DNA of 64,000 bases, taken from positions 25,103 to 89,102 of the forward strand of contig DCKU01000186.1 in NCBI GenBank assembly GCA_002320455.1, given 5' to 3'. Shown in pieces: positions 28,788-38,844 of this stretch. Each line of letters opens with the position of its first letter. Within the stretch, counting starts at the first letter, position 1. The DNA is from Salinisphaera sp. UBA1666 (lineage in GTDB: Bacteria; Pseudomonadota; Gammaproteobacteria; Nevskiales; Salinisphaeraceae). A program made the translations under genes and the position numbers. A model generated the notes under the pieces. It was not told the DNA's origin, made no database searches, and saw nothing but the letters and a program-made list of their open reading frames with translations.

Positions 28788-31067
28788 ATGGCACGCGCAA
28801 TGGACAGCACACGAGTCCGACATCTTTGGCCGATGGCTTTTGTTATAGCCGCCGGCGTCTCGCCGGTTTCGGTATGGGCCCAGGCGCCGGCTGCGCCGGC
28901 CGGCGGTGCAGAGCCTGCCGACACGCTATCGCCGAATGAAGTGCCGGCCCGCCGCGCTGCACCGGCCGCCGAGGCGCCCACCACGAATCTCTCGACGGTA
29001 TCGGTCACGACGTCTGCACTTCGCCCGGGCGAGGGCTATACCAAGCTCGACACCGACGCCGCGACAAAGACCGATACACCGCTGATCCGTACGCCGCAGA
29101 CCGTGGATGTCGTACAGCAGGATCAGATCAACGATCAGGGCTCACGCACGGTCAACAACGCGCTGCGCTATACGCCGGGGGTGTTCACCGGGCTGTCAGG
29201 CGCCTCGACGCGCCAGACCGTGGCGGCGCTGCGCGGCTTTGCCGGCGGCGACGTCAACAACACGTTCATGGACGGTCTGCGGCTGCAGAGTGACCCCGGC
29301 GCTTACAGCAACATCCAGATCGATCCGTTCTTCATCGACAGCATCGAAGTGGTCAAGGGCCCCAGCTCGGTGACCTATGGCCGGGTGCAGCCAGGTGGCT
29401 TGATCAACTACTCGATGAAAAAGCCCAGCCGCGAGACCCAGCGTCACGTGCGCCTGTACGGCGGCAATTACGACACCTTTGGCGGCGGGCTGGACGTACA
29501 GGGCGCGCTGCCCGACGAATCACTGGGCGCCTATCGCATCGTGGTGGGCGGGGATACGAGCAGCACCCAATACGACGTGGTCGACCGCGATCGTTTCACG
29601 ATCATGCCGGAGCTGAGCCTGGATCTCACCGACGACACCAATCTGCTGCTTTATGCTTATATCCAGCGCGACCCGGAAGGGGGCTTTCACGGTGCGGTGC
29701 CTTATGACCTAAGTGTGAGCAATCGTCGCTTCGGGCGTACCGTGGACGAAGAATGGGTCGATACCTCGGCCAACTTCGAGAAGTTCGACCGCGATACCGA
29801 TATCTATTCGTACGAGCTGACGCATCACGTCAACGATCAGATCAAGCTGACGTCAAAAGCGCAGTACACCGATCTCGACGTAGATTTCCAGCAGATCTAT
29901 CAAACCGGCTTTGCCAACGCGGCCACGGATCGTGCTGATCCCACCCTGCGTCGCACCGCCGGCGAAGCCGATGAGCATCTCACGGCTATCGTGCTGGACA
30001 ACCATGCCCAGTTCGACTTCAACACCGGCGAGATCGGTCACACCGTGCTCGCGGGCATCGGCTGGCAGAAGCGGGATACGCGCGCCCAGGAACGCTACGG
30101 CAGCGCGACCAATCTCGATCCGTTCAATCCCGACTACTACGAAAGCGAGCCGGTCACCTCACTGGGCGCCTTCGGCGGCTGGAACGCGCGTGAGACGACC
30201 CAGTTGGGGCTCTATCTACAGGACCAGCTCGAATGGAAGGGGCTCAACGTGGTCTTGAGTGGCCGTCAAGATTATCTGGACCGTCAGATCGTGCCGGCCA
30301 GCGGTACGATCGCCTCGCGCAGCGATGACAAGTTCACCTGGCGAGGGGCCGTGCTCTATGAGTCGTCTATCGGCCTGAGCCCTTATTTTTCCTATAGCGA
30401 AGGCTTTGCCCCCGGGGCATTTTCGGCCGACGGCGATAACAATATTTCCGATCCGGTCGAGAGCGATCAATACGAGGTCGGCGTGAAATACAAGCCGACC
30501 GGTATCGATGCGCTTTTCACGGTCGCGCTCTACGACCTGACGCAATCCAACATCCAGCAGCGCGCCACGGTGACCAATCCCACCTTTGTGGGCGTGGGCG
30601 ATATTCAGTCGCGCGGGGTCGAGCTTTCAGCCAAGGCGGACATCAACGATCGTCTGCACGTGGTGGCCGGCTACAGCTTCGCTGATATCGAGTACCAGCA
30701 GGACATTAACGCCCAGGCGCTCACCGCTCGCAAGGGCGCCGTACCGGCCCGTACGCCTGAGCAACTGGGGTCGCTGTGGCTGAAATACGACTTTCCGCGC
30801 CAGATTCAGGCCGGTGTGGGCGGCAACTACACGGGCGAGAGCTATGCCGACGGCGAAGAGGACCGAAAGGTGCCCGACTACGCCACGGCCGACCTGATGT
30901 TGCGTAGCGATCTCGGCGAATGGGCGCGTCAGCTCGACGGCGCCAGCCTCCAGCTCAACGTGAACAACGTGTTCGATAAAGAATACGTGGCGTCCTGCTT
31001 CAGCGAAAACTACTGCTACTACGGCGATGCCCGGCGCATTACCGCCCAGCTTGACTACCGTTTTTGA
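28788..31067 (+). CDS. TonB-dependent siderophore receptor
   Basis: A 759-aa outer-membrane receptor. The ATG at 28788 (8 nt after GGGGAG) is preferred to the one at 28764. A signal peptide ends near VSVWAQA, then a Pro/Ala-rich linker and a TonB-box-like LSTVSVTT. The plug domain has IRTPQTVDVVQQDQIND, then LRYTPGV and ISVVKGPSS-like text (IEVVKGPSSVTYGRVQPGGLIN). The beta-barrel ends in the aromatic QLDYRF. Two cysteines near the C-terminus (SCFSENYCYYGDARR) are typical of hydroxamate-siderophore receptors. Followed by siderophore biosynthesis genes, it probably takes up their product. Confidence 0.94.
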   Translation: MARAMDSTRVRHLWPMAFVIAAGVSPVSVWAQAPAAPAGGAEPADTLSPNEVPARRAAPAAEAPTTNLSTVSVTTSALRPGEGYTKLDTDAATKTDTPLIRTPQTVDVVQQDQINDQGSRTVNNALRYTPGVFTGLSGASTRQTVAALRGFAGGDVNNTFMDGLRLQSDPGAYSNIQIDPFFIDSIEVVKGPSSVTYGRVQPGGLINYSMKKPSRETQRHVRLYGGNYDTFGGGLDVQGALPDESLGAYRIVVGGDTSSTQYDVVDRDRFTIMPELSLDLTDDTNLLLYAYIQRDPEGGFHGAVPYDLSVSNRRFGRTVDEEWVDTSANFEKFDRDTDIYSYELTHHVNDQIKLTSKAQYTDLDVDFQQIYQTGFANAATDRADPTLRRTAGEADEHLTAIVLDNHAQFDFNTGEIGHTVLAGIGWQKRDTRAQERYGSATNLDPFNPDYYESEPVTSLGAFGGWNARETTQLGLYLQDQLEWKGLNVVLSGRQDYLDRQIVPASGTIASRSDDKFTWRGAVLYESSIGLSPYFSYSEGFAPGAFSADGDNNISDPVESDQYEVGVKYKPTGIDALFTVALYDLTQSNIQQRATVTNPTFVGVGDIQSRGVELSAKADINDRLHVVAGYSFADIEYQQDINAQALTARKGAVPARTPEQLGSLWLKYDFPRQIQAGVGGNYTGESYADGEEDRKVPDYATADLMLRSDLGEWARQLDGASLQLNVNNVFDKEYVASCFSENYCYYGDARRITAQLDYRF

Positions 31068-31351
31068 TCGGCGCCCCGGGCCTGTTGCGTTTCATATGAG
31101 TCCGGGCCGAGCGCTGCCTGCCGCTGGTGAGTCTTGATTGTGGCACGTCACAACCCGGGGCTCGCGCCTTGCAGCACACACAGCGGACGCTCGACGAAGG
31201 CGCTTATATGAAACCCCAACAGTCCCAAGCGCAAAAAGTTCTATCGCCATTGGGAACAACCGAAAGGTCGTTGTGTCATGAACATTACATGGGGCGATGT
31301 AAGCATTGCCCGACTCCGGCTATCGATTCGACACAACGTCGAGGTTTGATT

Positions 31352-32911
31352 ATGGCGCTACCGTCTCTACAGCTGTCCGGCCGAGCACACGCCGGTGAAG
31401 CCCCATCTTTGGTCAACCGGCGCGGTGCGGCCACGCTGGTATCGCAAACGCACGCCGCGATCGACACCGTGGCCGGGGCCATCGAACAAGCCCGCAAGCC
31501 GTGTTCCGGGGCAACGCCGGCCACGCTGGCCCCGCGTATCTCGCAGATTACGCTGGACGGGCCGGGGATCGGCTTCGACAACGCACTAGACGAGCTGGGC
31601 CCGCTCTATCTGGACCCGGCGATCTATTTTCATCACCCGCGCTACGTAGCGCACTTGAATTGCCCGGTGTTGACGAGCGCTGCGGCAGCCGAGGTGGTGG
31701 CCGCGGCCATCAATACCTCGATGGATACGTGGGATCAGAGCACCGGGGCCACGCTGATCGAGCAGAAGCTCATCGCCTGGACAGCCGAACGCGCGCACCT
31801 GCCGGACAGCGCCGACGGCATATTTACCAGCGGCGGCACGCAGTCCAATCTCATGGCGCTGCTGCTGGCCCGTGAACATATGGGGGCCACCCGCTACGGC
31901 CCGGGGTTCATCGCCGACAATGGCTTGCCCCCCGAGGCCTCTCGGTGGCGTATTTTTGTCTCCGAGGCCAGTCATTTCTCCAGTGCCAAGGCCGCCTCGC
32001 TGCTAGGGCTCGGCCAGAAAGCCGTGGTCTCGGTGGCGGCCGATGCCGACTGGCGGATGGATATCGGTGCCCTGGGCCGAGCCATGGATGCTGCCGTCGC
32101 GGCGGGCGAGATTCCCATGGCTGTGGTGGCCACCTTTGGCACCACTGACTTTGGCAGTATCGACGACGTGGCCGGGGCAGCCCGTCTCGCACGCGCCCAC
32201 GGCGCCTGGCTACACGTAGATGCGGCCTACGGCTGTGGGCTGCTGGTCTCGCCGACTCGGTCACACGAGGCCCGGGCGCTCGCGCATGCCGACTCGCTCA
32301 CGGTGGATTATCACAAGGCGTTCTTTCAGCCGGTGGCCTGTAGTGCGCTATTGGTGGCCCAGGGCGTGCATCTTGGCTATGTGACGCATCACGCGGATTA
32401 TCTCAATCCGGTCGAGGCCGCTGAGGCGGGTACGCCGGATCAGGTCAACAAATCGCTGCAGACTACGCGTCGTTTCGATGCGCTCAAGCTCTGGATGAGC
32501 CTGCGCAGCGTGGGGGCAGACGCCATCGGTGAGCTGTTTGATGCCGGCTGCGCGCTGGCCCGGGCCACCTATCAGCGCATGCTGGCCGAGCCGCGCCTGG
32601 ATCTGTTGCATGCCCCTGAACTGGGCACGCTGGTGTTTCGGTTTCGGCCCAGTCTGGGGCTGGCCCCGGAATCCCTGGATGCCTTGAACGATGCTATCCG
32701 CGCGGATCTGGCCGCCCGGGGTGAGGCGATGCTGGCCGGTACCAAGATTCGTGGGCGTCGATATCTTAAGTTCACGTTGTTGAACGCTGCCACCACGCCC
32801 GAGCAGATGGCCGAGATCGTCACGCTGGTGTTGAACACCGGCGAACGGCTCGCCGCCGATCACGTGCCGGCGCTGGCGGTCGTGGGCGGACGGGAGAACG
32901 TCGATGTCTGA
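31352..32911 (+). CDS. PLP-dependent diamine-forming decarboxylase of siderophore synthesis (DesA/Ddc type)
   Basis: A group II decarboxylase of about 519 aa. The motifs are FTSGGTQSNLMALL, WLHVDAAYGCG with the PLP aspartate, and the lysine motif VDYHKAFFQPVACSALL. By context it makes cadaverine, putrescine or diaminopropane from lysine, ornithine or diaminobutyrate. The frame is open from 31127; ATG at 31352 (GAGG 8 nt upstream) starts the conserved protein, with ATG at 31208 as an alternative. The preceding 284 bp after the receptor show no other gene. It overlaps the monooxygenase gene by 8 bp. Confidence 0.88.
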   Translation: MALPSLQLSGRAHAGEAPSLVNRRGAATLVSQTHAAIDTVAGAIEQARKPCSGATPATLAPRISQITLDGPGIGFDNALDELGPLYLDPAIYFHHPRYVAHLNCPVLTSAAAAEVVAAAINTSMDTWDQSTGATLIEQKLIAWTAERAHLPDSADGIFTSGGTQSNLMALLLAREHMGATRYGPGFIADNGLPPEASRWRIFVSEASHFSSAKAASLLGLGQKAVVSVAADADWRMDIGALGRAMDAAVAAGEIPMAVVATFGTTDFGSIDDVAGAARLARAHGAWLHVDAAYGCGLLVSPTRSHEARALAHADSLTVDYHKAFFQPVACSALLVAQGVHLGYVTHHADYLNPVEAAEAGTPDQVNKSLQTTRRFDALKLWMSLRSVGADAIGELFDAGCALARATYQRMLAEPRLDLLHAPELGTLVFRFRPSLGLAPESLDALNDAIRADLAARGEAMLAGTKIRGRRYLKFTLLNAATTPEQMAEIVTLVLNTGERLAADHVPALAVVGGRENVDV

Positions 32912-34253
32912 ACAGGATCATGGCCCGGTGCATGACGTGGTGGCGATCGGCGTCGGGCCGTTCAATCTGGGCCTGGCCGCGCTTGCCGAGCCGGTGGTCG
33001 GGCTGGATGTGGTCTGTCTGGACGACAATCCGGGCTTCGACTGGCATCCCGGTTTGCTTTTGGAGGGTGCCACGCTCCAGACGCCGTTTTTGGCCGATCT
33101 GGTCACGCTGGCCGACCCGACCAGCCCGTACAGCTTTCTCAACTATCTCAAGATGACCGGCCGGATCTATGCGTTTTATATTCGCGAGCAGTTTTTCATG
33201 CTGCGCGCCGAATACAACCAGTACTGTCGCTGGGTGGCCGATCAGCTTTCGGGCGTCGTATTCGACCGGCGGGTGACGGCCATCCACTACGAGGCTGAAC
33301 ACGACACCTATCGGGTCGAAACTACGGCGCCGGTCGCGGGCTCGTCGCAGGTCTATCGAGCGCGGCATCTGGTGCTCGGCACGGGGCCGGCGCGCTATGT
33401 GCCCGAATGCTGTCGCGGGCTTTCGGGCGAGGTGTTCCACGCGGTGGATTATCTCGATCACAAGGCGGCGCTGGCCACGGCCGAACGGGTTGCCATCGTA
33501 GGCTCGGGCCAGAGCGCGGCCGAGATCTTTCGTGACCGGTTGAATTACGTGGGTGATGGCCAGCGCCTGGACTGGTTCACCCGCTCGCCGCGGTTTTTTG
33601 CCATGGCCTACGACAAGCTCACGCTGGAGCTGACCTCGCCCGAGTACATCGATTATTTCCACAGTCTGCCGGAGCACACCCGCCAGCGGCTGTCGGCGGC
33701 GCAAAAGCCGCTTTACAAGGGCATCGACCGCGATCTGTCGGCGGATATCTACGACACGCTTTACGAAAAACAGGTCCATGGCATAACCGCCATCGGCATG
33801 CAGGCCAACGCCAGCCTCACCGACGTAAGCCAGGACAGCCACGGCCGATTTTATCTATCGTTCAGCCAGACCGAGCAGGGCGCGGTCTTCGAACACGTTT
33901 GTGACGCGCTGATCCTGGCGACCGGTTTTTCGCATCACGTACCCGACTACATCGCGCCCATCGCCGATCGGCTGCGCTGGGACAGCCAGAATCGCTACGA
34001 CGTCACGCGGACCTATGCCATCGATACGGGCGGCAGGCGCGTGTTCGTCCAGAACGCCGAAGGGCATACCCACGGCTTCACCGCCTCGGACCTGGGCATG
34101 GCGTGTTATCGCAACGCGGTCATCCTGCGCGAGATCGTCGGCCGTGAGGTCTATCCCGTGGAGCAGGCTATCGCCTTCCAGACCTTCGACGTGACCGGTC
34201 AGCCGGCCGCCAACCCGGAAATGCCGCGCAAGCAGCGACGTCATGAAGGCTGA
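32904..34253 (+). CDS. Lysine/ornithine (diamine) N-monooxygenase, siderophore synthesis
   Basis: A 449-aa flavin N-hydroxylase of the IucD/DesB/PvdA family. The FAD motif is VAIGVGPFNLGLAA (residues about 13-26), with GLLLEGATLQTPFLADLVTLADPTSPYSFLNYL; the NADPH motif is VAIVGSGQSAAEIF, and the C-terminal ATGFSHHVP motif is present. It hydroxylates the terminal amine before acylation. It overlaps both neighbours (8 bp and 11 bp), a translationally coupled pathway unit. Confidence 0.92.
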   Translation: MSEQDHGPVHDVVAIGVGPFNLGLAALAEPVVGLDVVCLDDNPGFDWHPGLLLEGATLQTPFLADLVTLADPTSPYSFLNYLKMTGRIYAFYIREQFFMLRAEYNQYCRWVADQLSGVVFDRRVTAIHYEAEHDTYRVETTAPVAGSSQVYRARHLVLGTGPARYVPECCRGLSGEVFHAVDYLDHKAALATAERVAIVGSGQSAAEIFRDRLNYVGDGQRLDWFTRSPRFFAMAYDKLTLELTSPEYIDYFHSLPEHTRQRLSAAQKPLYKGIDRDLSADIYDTLYEKQVHGITAIGMQANASLTDVSQDSHGRFYLSFSQTEQGAVFEHVCDALILATGFSHHVPDYIAPIADRLRWDSQNRYDVTRTYAIDTGGRRVFVQNAEGHTHGFTASDLGMACYRNAVILREIVGREVYPVEQAIAFQTFDVTGQPAANPEMPRKQRRHEG

Positions 34254-34818
34254 GCCGATGATCGTGGCCCAGCGCCAAGTGCCCGGTATCGGCCATCTGG
34301 CCGTGCGCGATTTTGAACCCGCCGCGGATTGGGAACTGGCCCATACCTGGCTGACCGACCCGCACGCGCACTACTGGGGCATGCAAGACAACACGCCGCA
34401 CGCCACACAGACGTATTTCGCCGATATCGCGGCCTCGCACACGCACGATGCCTGGCTGGGCACGCACGAGTCGCGCCCTGTGTTCCTGGTCGAGCGATAT
34501 GCGCCGGGCGCCGACGTCATCGGGCGGTTTTACGACGTGGCGGCCGGCGATCTCGGCATGCATATCCTTATCGCACCCCCGGAGCGGCCGATTCACGGGT
34601 TCACATGGGCCGTCTTCTCGTTCGTGGTGGACACGATCTTTGCGATCGATGCGCCCGAGCGCCTCGTGGTCGAGCCGGATGCGGCCAATACCGCTATTCA
34701 GCGCTTGAACGCTCGGGCCGGCTTTGAGGTGGCTGCCGATATCGATACCGGCGACAAGATCGCGCGGCTGTCGATGCTGTCTCGTGCCCGCCACGACGCG
34801 TTACGCGCGCCCGCCTAA
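34243..34818 (+). CDS. GNAT acyltransferase of hydroxamate siderophore synthesis (DesC/IucB type)
   Basis: A 191-aa GNAT-fold protein of the siderophore acyltransferase group. Visible family features are the HTWLTDPHAHYWGMQD segment, GDLGMHILIAPPERPIHG, and the C-terminal ERLVVEPDAANTAIQRLNARAGFE acetyl-CoA region. It would acylate the hydroxylamine with acetyl- or succinyl-CoA to form the hydroxamate. It lies between the N-hydroxylase and the NIS synthetase. Confidence 0.88.
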   Translation: MKAEPMIVAQRQVPGIGHLAVRDFEPAADWELAHTWLTDPHAHYWGMQDNTPHATQTYFADIAASHTHDAWLGTHESRPVFLVERYAPGADVIGRFYDVAAGDLGMHILIAPPERPIHGFTWAVFSFVVDTIFAIDAPERLVVEPDAANTAIQRLNARAGFEVAADIDTGDKIARLSMLSRARHDALRAPA

Positions 34819-34842
34819 CCGCATTATTCCGTTGGAGTCTGT

Positions 34843-36639
34843 ATGACCGGTCAACCCATCACGGCCGCGGCCCGTTCGATCGCGCACATCACGCCCGAGC
34901 ACTGGCGCAGCGCGGATCGGCGCCTGGTGGCCAAGATACTGTCCGAGTTCACCCACGAAGGGCTGTTCGAGCCGATCGAGCACTCGCGCGGCGTCTATAC
35001 CCTGCAAGCCGACGATGGGAAACGCCAGTATCGATTTGCAGCGCGCCGCTTTGCGCTTTGGCACTGGCATATCGCGCCTGAGTCGATCACCTGCGAAGCC
35101 GACGGCCAGCCGGCGAGCTTCGATGCCGCTCGGCTGTTGATCGATTGTCGCGACACTTTGGGCCTGGATGATGCGGTTCTGTCGCTCTATCTCGAGGAAA
35201 TTGCCTCCACGCGCTACAGCGCGGCCTACAAACACGCCAACGCGCGGCTTGCCGCCGACGATTTTCCGAGTGCGGATTTTCAGGCCATCGAGGCTGCCAT
35301 GACCGAGGGCCACCCGGCGTTTGTGGCCAACAACGGGCGGATCGGCTTTTCCGGGAGCGATTTTCTGGCCTACGCGCCGGAAGCCGCCACCCCCATCCGG
35401 CTGATTTGGGTGGCTGCGCATCGCAGTCGTCTGACCGTGGCCGCCGCGGCCGACCGCACGATTGAGACCCATCTGGGCAGTGAGCTGGATGCCTGCACGC
35501 GCGCACGCTTTGCCGACCAGTTGGCCGCGGCGGGGCTCGAAGCCGACGACTATCTCTATATGCCGGTACACCCGTGGCAGTGGCAGAACAAACTGGTCTT
35601 CACGTTTGCCGACGAGCTGGCAAGCGGCCACCTGGTCTATCTGGGCTTTGGGCCCAACGCCTACCAGGCCCAACAATCGGTGCGTACGTTGTTTAACCAC
35701 GACGTGCCCAGCCGCTGTTACGTGAAGATGAGCCTGTCGATACTCAACATGGGTTTTTCGCGCGGGCTGTCGCCGTATTACATGGGCGGCACGCCGGCCA
35801 TCTGCGACTGGCTGGCCGAGCTTGTGGCGGCCGACAACACCCTTCAGGCCATGGACTTTTCGATCCTGCGGGAAGTGGCGGCCGTGGGCTATCGCCACCC
35901 GCGCTTTGACGCCGGGTTGGCCAAGACCGACGGGGCCAACAAAATGCTGGCGGCACTATGGCGGGAATCGCCGGTAAGCCGGCTGGGCGAGGGCGAACGA
36001 CTCATGACCATGGCGGCCCTGCTGCATCAAGATGCTGCCGGGCACTCGGCACTGGCCGCCTTCATCCGAGCCGCCGGCGGCGACGTCGACGCCTGGCTGG
36101 ACGACTGGCTCTGGGCTTACATGGGCCCGATCCTGCACTGTTTCTATGCGCATGATCTGGTGTTCATGCCGCACGGCGAGAATCTAATTCTGGTGATGAA
36201 AAACCACCGCGTGGATCGGGTCATCATGAAGGACATCGGCGAGGAGATCGCCGTCATGAACCCCGAGGCGCGTCTGCCCGAGGCCGTGTCGCGCATCGCC
36301 GTACCGGTCGCCGAGGATGTACGTACGCTGTCGATCTTCACCGATCTTTTCGATCTGATCTTTCGCTATGTGGCGCCGACTCTGGCGCTGGAGTGCGACT
36401 ACCCCGAGACGCGCTTCTGGAAGCGGGTGGCTGCATGTATTGGCCGTTACCAGCAGGCGCACCCGGAATTTTCAGCCCAATACGAACGCTATGACCTGTT
36501 CACGCCGGATTTCATCCGTTCTTGCCTGAACCGGCTGCAGCTGGCCAACAATCGACAGATGCTGGATCTGGCCGATCCGACGGCCAGCCTGCAGTTTCAC
36601 GGCCGCCTGACGAACCCGATCGCTGCGGGGTCTTTCTAG
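34843..36639 (+). CDS. IucA/IucC family NIS siderophore synthetase (DesD type)
   Basis: A 598-aa ATP-dependent NRPS-independent siderophore synthetase that forms amide bonds between carboxylates and hydroxamate diamines. Family motifs are EGHPAFVANNGRIGFS, YMPVHPWQWQNKL, the GYRHPRFDAG segment and the C-terminal FYAHDLVFMPHGENLILV with DIGEEIAVMN. Only one NIS enzyme is present, which argues for a bis- or tris-hydroxamate (desferrioxamine-, bisucaberin- or putrebactin-like) product and against a citrate siderophore, which usually needs two. It ends the operon. Confidence 0.93.
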   Translation: MTGQPITAAARSIAHITPEHWRSADRRLVAKILSEFTHEGLFEPIEHSRGVYTLQADDGKRQYRFAARRFALWHWHIAPESITCEADGQPASFDAARLLIDCRDTLGLDDAVLSLYLEEIASTRYSAAYKHANARLAADDFPSADFQAIEAAMTEGHPAFVANNGRIGFSGSDFLAYAPEAATPIRLIWVAAHRSRLTVAAAADRTIETHLGSELDACTRARFADQLAAAGLEADDYLYMPVHPWQWQNKLVFTFADELASGHLVYLGFGPNAYQAQQSVRTLFNHDVPSRCYVKMSLSILNMGFSRGLSPYYMGGTPAICDWLAELVAADNTLQAMDFSILREVAAVGYRHPRFDAGLAKTDGANKMLAALWRESPVSRLGEGERLMTMAALLHQDAAGHSALAAFIRAAGGDVDAWLDDWLWAYMGPILHCFYAHDLVFMPHGENLILVMKNHRVDRVIMKDIGEEIAVMNPEARLPEAVSRIAVPVAEDVRTLSIFTDLFDLIFRYVAPTLALECDYPETRFWKRVAACIGRYQQAHPEFSAQYERYDLFTPDFIRSCLNRLQLANNRQMLDLADPTASLQFHGRLTNPIAAGSF

Positions 36640-36645
36640 GGGGGG

Positions 36646-36969
36646 TCAATCGTCAAAGGCGTTTTCGAGCTGCTGGCGGTCCGGGTTGGTGTTCCGCGGG
36701 GCCTGCACCTCGTGGGTGCCGCTGAAGTCGTCGTCGTTGTCGTACCCCAGACGGCGGGTGTGTCGGGGATAGGCCGGCATGGTGTCGGGCTCGGTCTGCG
36801 GGGCGCTCGAGTTACCTGACCGATCGAGCGCGCCTACGTTATCCGCGCTGTCGGCCGGGGCCGGGGCGAAGGCCCCGACATCGTCGACGGCCGCCGCCGG
36901 TAAGGCCCAGCTGCCGGTCACCGCCAACGCGGCCAGGGCAAGCGTTTTTGCAATAGATCGATAGAACAT
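36646..36969 (-). CDS. Small secreted hypothetical protein
   Basis: A 107-aa protein starting at ATG 36967-36969 (MFYRSIAKTLALAALAV). A signal peptide ends near LPAAAV, followed by a polar Asp/Pro/Asn-rich, probably disordered chain with no cysteines or recognisable domain. It converges on the siderophore operon with a gap of only 6 bp. I do not recognise the family. Confidence 0.55.
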   Translation of the reverse strand: MFYRSIAKTLALAALAVTGSWALPAAAVDDVGAFAPAPADSADNVGALDRSGNSSAPQTEPDTMPAYPRHTRRLGYDNDDDFSGTHEVQAPRNTNPDRQQLENAFDD

Positions 36970-37115
36970 GATCAACCGCGAAAGGTTATGAAGTGCTGTC
37001 TGCCAGCCTACGCCTGTCACGCGCGCTTTTGTATGACACGCCGCCGGCCGCCACGGTGCGCCCGGTGTGATCTGCCATACTCGCGGCTATTCTGAATGGC
37101 CAAGAGGAGTCGGCC

Positions 37116-38045
37116 TTGACCGAATCCGTCATTGATATCAAGGGTCTGTACAAGACCTATGACTCGGGCTTTTCGGCCCTACAAGACATCAACCTGTCGA
37201 TCCCGAAGGGCGAAATATTCGCGCTGCTGGGCCCCAACGGCGCCGGCAAGACCACGCTGATCAACACCATCTGCGGCATCGTCAATCCCACCGGTGGATC
37301 AATCCGCGTCAACGGCTACGACGTGGTACGCGAGTTTCGCAAAGCCCGCGAACAGATCGGGCTGGTGCCGCAAGAGCTGACGGTCGAACCGTTCGCCAAA
37401 GTGTTTTCGACCGTGAAATTCTCGCGCGGCGTGTTCGGCAAGGCCCGGGACGACGCCCACGTCGAAAAGGTGCTCAAGGACCTATCGCTCTGGGACAAAC
37501 GCGACACCATCACCCGCGAGATTTCTGGCGGCATGAAGCGCCGCGTGATGATCGCCAAGGCCCTGGCACACGAGCCCCAGGTGCTGTTTTTGGACGAGCC
37601 CACCGCCGGCGTGGACGTGGAGCTGCGCCGCAGCATGTGGAATGTGGTGCGCGGTCTACGCGAGCACGGGGTGACTATCGTGCTGACCACGCATTATCTG
37701 GAAGAGGCCGAGCAGATGGCCGATCGAATCGGCGTGATTCAGAACGGCCAGATCGCGCTGGTCGAGGCCAAGACCGCGCTCATGGACAAGCTGGGACAGA
37801 AGCGTCTTGGCGTACGCCTGGCCGAGCCCCTGCACGCGGTGCCCGAGCGGCTGGCCGGCTATGACCTCACGCTCGAAGACGACGGCCGGCGCCTGGTCTA
37901 TACCTACAGCGCCCACGATGATCGCGCCCGCATCCAGCCGCTCATGGCCGAGCTCGATGCGGCAGGCATCCACTATGTGGATATCGATACCCAGCAGAGC
38001 TCGCTGGAAGAAATATTCGTCGATCTCGTGGGGGGCAACGCATGA
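37116..38045 (+). CDS. ABC-2 type exporter, ATP-binding subunit (YadG-like)
   Basis: A 309-aa ABC ATPase with Walker [11 protein letters not shown] (about residues 39-48), signature ISGGMKRR, Walker [13 protein letters not shown] and the switch histidine in [11 protein letters not shown]. The TTG at 37116 behind AAGAGGAG is the only sensible start. The C-terminal [13 protein letters not shown] is typical. It overlaps the permease by 4 bp. The pair resembles E. coli YadG/YadH, whose substrate is unknown; siderophore export is possible but unsupported. Confidence 0.92.
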   Translation: MTESVIDIKGLYKTYDSGFSALQDINLSIPKGEIFALLGPNGAGKTTLINTICGIVNPTGGSIRVNGYDVVREFRKAREQIGLVPQELTVEPFAKVFSTVKFSRGVFGKARDDAHVEKVLKDLSLWDKRDTITREISGGMKRRVMIAKALAHEPQVLFLDEPTAGVDVELRRSMWNVVRGLREHGVTIVLTTHYLEEAEQMADRIGVIQNGQIALVEAKTALMDKLGQKRLGVRLAEPLHAVPERLAGYDLTLEDDGRRLVYTYSAHDDRARIQPLMAELDAAGIHYVDIDTQQSSLEEIFVDLVGGNA

Positions 38046-38803
38046 ACTGGCACGCCATCAAAACCATCTACGCCGCCGAAATGGCGCGCACCTGGCGCAC
38101 GCTGTTCCAGAGTGTGGTCAGCCCCATCATCTCCACGTCGCTGTATTTCGTGGTCTTCGGCTCGGCCATCGGATCGCGTATCAACGAAGTACAGGGCGTA
38201 TCCTACGGCGCGTTTATCGTGCCGGGGCTGATCATGCTCTCGCTGATGACCCAGGGCATCTCCAATGCCTCGTTCGCGATCTATTTCCCGAAGTTCATCG
38301 GCACCATCTACGAGCTGCTCTCGGCGCCTATCTCGTTCGTCGAGATCGTCATCAGCTACGTGGGGGCGGCGGCCACCAAGTCGGCAGCACTTGGTTTGAT
38401 CATTCTGGGCACGGCCACCTTGTTCGTGGACATACAGATTGCGCATCCGTTCTGGATGATCGCGTTTCTGGTGCTGACTACCGTCACCTTCAGCCTGTTG
38501 GGCTTCATCATCGGCATCTGGGCCGACAACTTCGAAAAACTGACCATCATCCCGCTGCTGATCGTGACCCCGCTGACCTTTCTGGGCGGCACGTTCTATT
38601 CGCTGGATATGCTGCCGGCGCTGTGGCAGAAGATCACCCTCATCAACCCGGTGGTCTATCTCGTCTCCGGTTTCCGCTGGAGTTTCTATGACACCGCCGA
38701 CGTCAGCGTGGGCTTGAGCCTGGGCATGATCGGCCTGTTTCTGGCTGCCTGTATCGCCGTGGTGGCCTGGATCTTCAAGACCGGGTATCGGCTGAAGTCG
38801 TAA
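38042..38803 (+). CDS. ABC-2 type exporter, permease subunit (YadH-like)
   Basis: A 253-aa inner-membrane protein with six hydrophobic segments. The N-terminal [31 protein letters not shown] and the ABC-2 motif [17 protein letters not shown] match the family. It is the partner of the upstream ATPase (ATGA overlap). Confidence 0.92.
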   Translation: MNWHAIKTIYAAEMARTWRTLFQSVVSPIISTSLYFVVFGSAIGSRINEVQGVSYGAFIVPGLIMLSLMTQGISNASFAIYFPKFIGTIYELLSAPISFVEIVISYVGAAATKSAALGLIILGTATLFVDIQIAHPFWMIAFLVLTTVTFSLLGFIIGIWADNFEKLTIIPLLIVTPLTFLGGTFYSLDMLPALWQKITLINPVVYLVSGFRWSFYDTADVSVGLSLGMIGLFLAACIAVVAWIFKTGYRLKS

Positions 38804-38804
38804 G

Positions 38805-38830
38805 CCGGGGCGCCGGCGGATACGCCCCGG
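38805..38830. terminator. GC-rich hairpin between convergent genes
   Basis: The arms CCGGGGCG (38805-38812) and CGCCCCGG (38823-38830) form an 8-bp stem between the convergent exporter and MFS genes. There is no T-run on either side, so termination is only suspected. Confidence 0.35.
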
Positions 38831-38844
38831 TACTCCCTATCAGA

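Noticed and set aside
31127..31351. Longer N-terminus for the siderophore decarboxylase
   Set aside because: The extra residues are Cys/His-rich text unlike the family, and the ATG at 31352 has a ribosome site; kept only as an alternative.
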